From a virus, in the IMG/VR virus record IMGVR_UViG_3300042868_008486, positions 44,810-108,809 of that record: DNA of 64,000 bases; one strand, given 5' to 3'. The position numbers and the translations under genes were made by a program. Positions 62,050 through 64,000 of the stretch are shown here, piece after piece (the first letter of the stretch is position 1; every line of letters starts with the position of its first letter). Under the pieces are notes generated by a model. It did not search any database. It was not told the origin of the DNA and was given only the letters and a program-made list of their open reading frames with translations.

Positions 62050-62262
62050 TTATTCTTCTGTACTTATATATGATTTAAACTCCAATAAACTTACCACCAT
62101 CCATATTACTGCGGGTATTGGTAAATAATGAATGAATAATGATATTGAAATAACTGCCGATATTAACATTAAACAGAATGAGAATACCTTCCATTCCAAA
62201 TCAAAAAAGATATCAATAAATAGTAAACCAAAGTACAATACAATTAGTTGAAGTATTAGCAT
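62050..62262 (-). CDS. Three-span membrane protein, 70 aa
   Basis: LILQLIVLYFGLLFIDIFF, FSFCLMLISAVISISLFI and IPAVIWMVVSLLEF are hydrophobic segments with little between them. Function unknown. Confidence 0.65.
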   Translation of the reverse strand: MLILQLIVLYFGLLFIDIFFDLEWKVFSFCLMLISAVISISLFIHYLPIPAVIWMVVSLLEFKSYISTEE

Positions 62263-62498
62263 CTCAATAACTCTTTGTCAGGATTTAAACTTGGGTAAAG
62301 TATATTACCACCTGATGGTGAATGTATTTCATTTAAAACTTGTTGATGTTTCTCATCACCCATACTTGGGTCAATCTCGTGTTTGAATACAAGATTCAAA
62401 TGTTTTTTAATTAATTGTGTTTCTTTTTCACCAATTTTAATTGGGTTAGCCATTTCAAAAAACCCTTGTAACCAAAACGCAAAATCTCTACTTGTCAT
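62256..62498 (-). CDS. Conserved small phage protein, 80 aa
   Basis: MTSRDFAFWLQGFFEMANPI then a Lys-rich helix and HEIDPSMG. The DFAFWLQGFFE motif is common in small phage proteins of unknown function. Overlaps both neighbours. Confidence 0.75.
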   Translation of the reverse strand: MTSRDFAFWLQGFFEMANPIKIGEKETQLIKKHLNLVFKHEIDPSMGDEKHQQVLNEIHSPSGGNILYPSLNPDKELLRC

Positions 62499-63210
62499 AT
62501 CTAATAATTTTTATTAAATTATCGGTTAAATCTTTGATATTGTCAAACACCCTGACATTATATTTCTCACAAACAATATCAACATTACCCTTTCTCCAAA
62601 ACCCTTCAGGACAACATACCAACATCTTACCACTTGACGCATATAATCCCAACTCCAATAAAGATATCGGTGATTTAGTGTCAGGTAAAAAATTCATAAC
62701 GATAATATCACTCTTATCTAAACCGTTTAATTCCCAATTAACTTGTTGGTAAAATTGGGGATTCTCAATTGATTGTTCCCAACTTGAATCCCAAGATTCT
62801 CGTCTTGGATTAATAAATGTTACCTTCCAATTATCAACAACCTCATTAACTCTTTCCGATAATTCTGTTTGCCAATCTTCAGCAACACCCATTTCAATTG
62901 AACCACCCAAAAATACTCTAACAGTATCTTTAAATTGGTTTATTGATTGTGGTGGTTTAATTACATTTGTAGACATATTATTATTAAATTTTGTTTGAGT
63001 TATAAATGGTTGATATGGTGTATTGATTTTAGGCATACCATATTTCTTTGGATTAGGGACCATTGTGTTTGCCATTACACAACCACAAATACCTGAACCC
63101 CCATTTATTGGATTACAGGAACACGTAGTACTATATGGAACCATATCATCATTAAGGTAACACATACAAGTCCCATACATATTACATTTATCACATCTAC
63201 TTGCTATCAT
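62488..63210 (-). CDS. Nucleoside 2-deoxyribosyltransferase-like protein with Cys-rich N-terminus
   Basis: 240 aa. Residues 1-50 are Cys-rich (RCDKCNMYGTCMCYLNDD and more), possibly a metal site. From about residue 95: VRVFLGGSIEMGVAEDWQTE, FINPRRESWDSSWEQS, GLDKSDIIVMNFLPDTKSPI and SLLELGLYASSGKMLV match the Nuc_deoxyri_tr2-like fold, with Glu in LELGLYA as the likely nucleophile. It would exchange or hydrolyse bases of deoxynucleosides, fitting nucleotide salvage. Confidence 0.85.
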   Translation of the reverse strand: MIASRCDKCNMYGTCMCYLNDDMVPYSTTCSCNPINGGSGICGCVMANTMVPNPKKYGMPKINTPYQPFITQTKFNNNMSTNVIKPPQSINQFKDTVRVFLGGSIEMGVAEDWQTELSERVNEVVDNWKVTFINPRRESWDSSWEQSIENPQFYQQVNWELNGLDKSDIIVMNFLPDTKSPISLLELGLYASSGKMLVCCPEGFWRKGNVDIVCEKYNVRVFDNIKDLTDNLIKIIRYDK

Positions 63211-63217
63211 AATTCAA

Positions 63218-63478
63218 TCACATATCAGTTACTTCAATGGTTAATGGCTCACCGTTAATAATACCGTTAATTTCGTTATCTAACACACCTAAAGGAATAA
63301 ACCTATTAAGTTCACTGACACTCCATCTTAGGTGTCTTAGAATGAGTATTATATTTTTACCAACAATTTGTTGGATATTTTCAATAGATTGTAATGTTTC
63401 ATCTATCGTGTTGGGATTTTCATCATTTGTAACTGATTTTTTGAATGTCCCTTTTGTGTCAACTATATTAACTATCAT
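63218..63478 (-). CDS. Hypothetical protein, 86 aa
   Basis: IDETLQSIENIQQIVGKNII then LILRHLRWSVSELNRFIPLG. Not recognised. ATGA overlap with the gene upstream. Confidence 0.6.
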   Translation of the reverse strand: MIVNIVDTKGTFKKSVTNDENPNTIDETLQSIENIQQIVGKNIILILRHLRWSVSELNRFIPLGVLDNEINGIINGEPLTIEVTDM

Positions 63479-63837
63479 ATATTTTCTAAATCACCTGTTT
63501 TATTTATTGTTATATTAACTTCAATGTGTTGAAGACATTTCTTAGGTACAAAATTAACAAACCCGTTTTCGGATATAACAAATTCACCAATGTCGTGTTT
63601 AAAACTAATTGGAAAATCTCTTTTATACATTGGAACATTCGATAAATATTCATTTAACGCAACATCCAAATCAGATTGTATCTTCATCAATAACGTCTCT
63701 TCAAGTTCCGAACCAACATAACTATCCAATACTTTTATTGCTTCAGTTTTAAACCCCTCTTCACCGGTAATTTTATCCATAAACTTTGAATACTCATCGT
63801 CGGATGGTAACTCAATTTCATCTTTCCAATCATTCAT
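63475..63837 (-). CDS. Hypothetical protein, 120 aa
   Basis: An acidic N-terminus, a helix (VALNEYLSNVPMYKRDFPIS) and a beta C-terminus (LQHIEVNITINKTGDLEN). The upstream gene's stop overlaps its ATG region. Confidence 0.6.
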   Translation of the reverse strand: MNDWKDEIELPSDDEYSKFMDKITGEEGFKTEAIKVLDSYVGSELEETLLMKIQSDLDVALNEYLSNVPMYKRDFPISFKHDIGEFVISENGFVNFVPKKCLQHIEVNITINKTGDLENI

Positions 63838-64000
63838 AATTGTTACTTAGGTTTAAGATTTTCCTAATCTTATTATCGTTTATTTTTGTGGGTAAACCAC
63901 TCAAGTATTTAATACATTGGGGTCTAGTTAAATTAGAAAATGTGGACTCAGGCCATTCACCCGATGTCTCATCCCATTTATCATAATCAACATTTTTCCA
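63830..64000 (-). CDS. C-terminal part of an unidentified protein (partial)
   Basis: The frame is open from the window edge to a TGA at 63830-63832 and encodes 56 residues (WDETSGEWPESTFSNLTRPQ; KINDNKIRKILNLSNNYE). Overlaps the next gene start by 8 bp. Family unknown. Confidence 0.6.
   Translation of the reverse strand, partial: WKNVDYDKWDETSGEWPESTFSNLTRPQCIKYLSGLPTKINDNKIRKILNLSNNYE

Overview
The window is a low-GC (about one third G+C by eye) stretch of a large tailed-phage genome whose host is most likely a member of the Bacteroidetes, probably a flavobacterium. Three things support this. At least 20 genes are preceded by the Bacteroidetes sigma element TAnnTTTG (usually TATATTTG). Most genes are short, tightly packed (ATGA and TAATG overlaps) and unlike any family I recognise. 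About 26 proteins begin with a short leader ending in (I/L)-x-E, the form cleaved by T4-type prohead proteases. No capsid, tail or terminase gene is visible, so the virion type is inferred only from these leaders.

Layout. 0-6.6 kb: a leader-bearing metallopeptidase-like protein, thymidylate synthase, a secreted DNA/RNA non-specific endonuclease and a short dihydrofolate reductase. 6.6-22.1 kb: mostly leader-bearing proteins, many with a shared GG motif (Ile-x3-Gly-x4-Ile-Lys-x2-Gly-Gly), with a glycosyltransferase, two restriction-nuclease-like proteins and a ParB/DGQHR-type protein. 22.15-24.14 kb: a largely non-coding, G-rich zone with G-quadruplex tracts, inverted repeats, DnaA-box-like repeats and a candidate promoter and structured RNA; it is a candidate replication or regulatory region. 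24.1-26.1 kb: an operon of five genes, four of them GG-motif paralogues. 26.1-46.7 kb: about 60 mostly tiny genes, all on the minus strand, divided by repeated terminator-promoter units; this resembles an early host-takeover or accessory region. It contains a 36-bp-repeat/30-bp-spacer array lying inside an open reading frame (32430-32990). 46.7-49.4 kb: a sugar cassette (glycosyltransferase, short DegT-type aminotransferase, NeuD-type acyltransferase, BKACE/DUF849 enzyme). 49.6-64 kb: a holin-like gene, further leader and GG-motif proteins, a second HExxH protein, a HAD phosphatase-like protein, a RelA/SpoT-type HD hydrolase, a sirtuin, a DUF3307-like membrane protein, a 3D/RlpA-like barrel protein and a nucleoside 2-deoxyribosyltransferase-like protein.

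How the genes may work together. ThyA, DHFR, the secreted nuclease and the deoxyribosyltransferase-like protein fit nucleotide supply. The sirtuin, HD hydrolase and small-gene block fit control of host physiology or defence. The leader-bearing proteins are best explained as internal head proteins packaged with the DNA and delivered at infection. Many of them have the element TATTTAT placed exactly 4 nt before the ATG, which separates them from the TAnnTTTG genes and suggests a distinct, probably late, expression class.

The most unusual features are the translated CRISPR-like array, the large leader-bearing protein set with its fixed start signal, and the G-rich region. Every function given here is read from sequence motifs; no database search was run.
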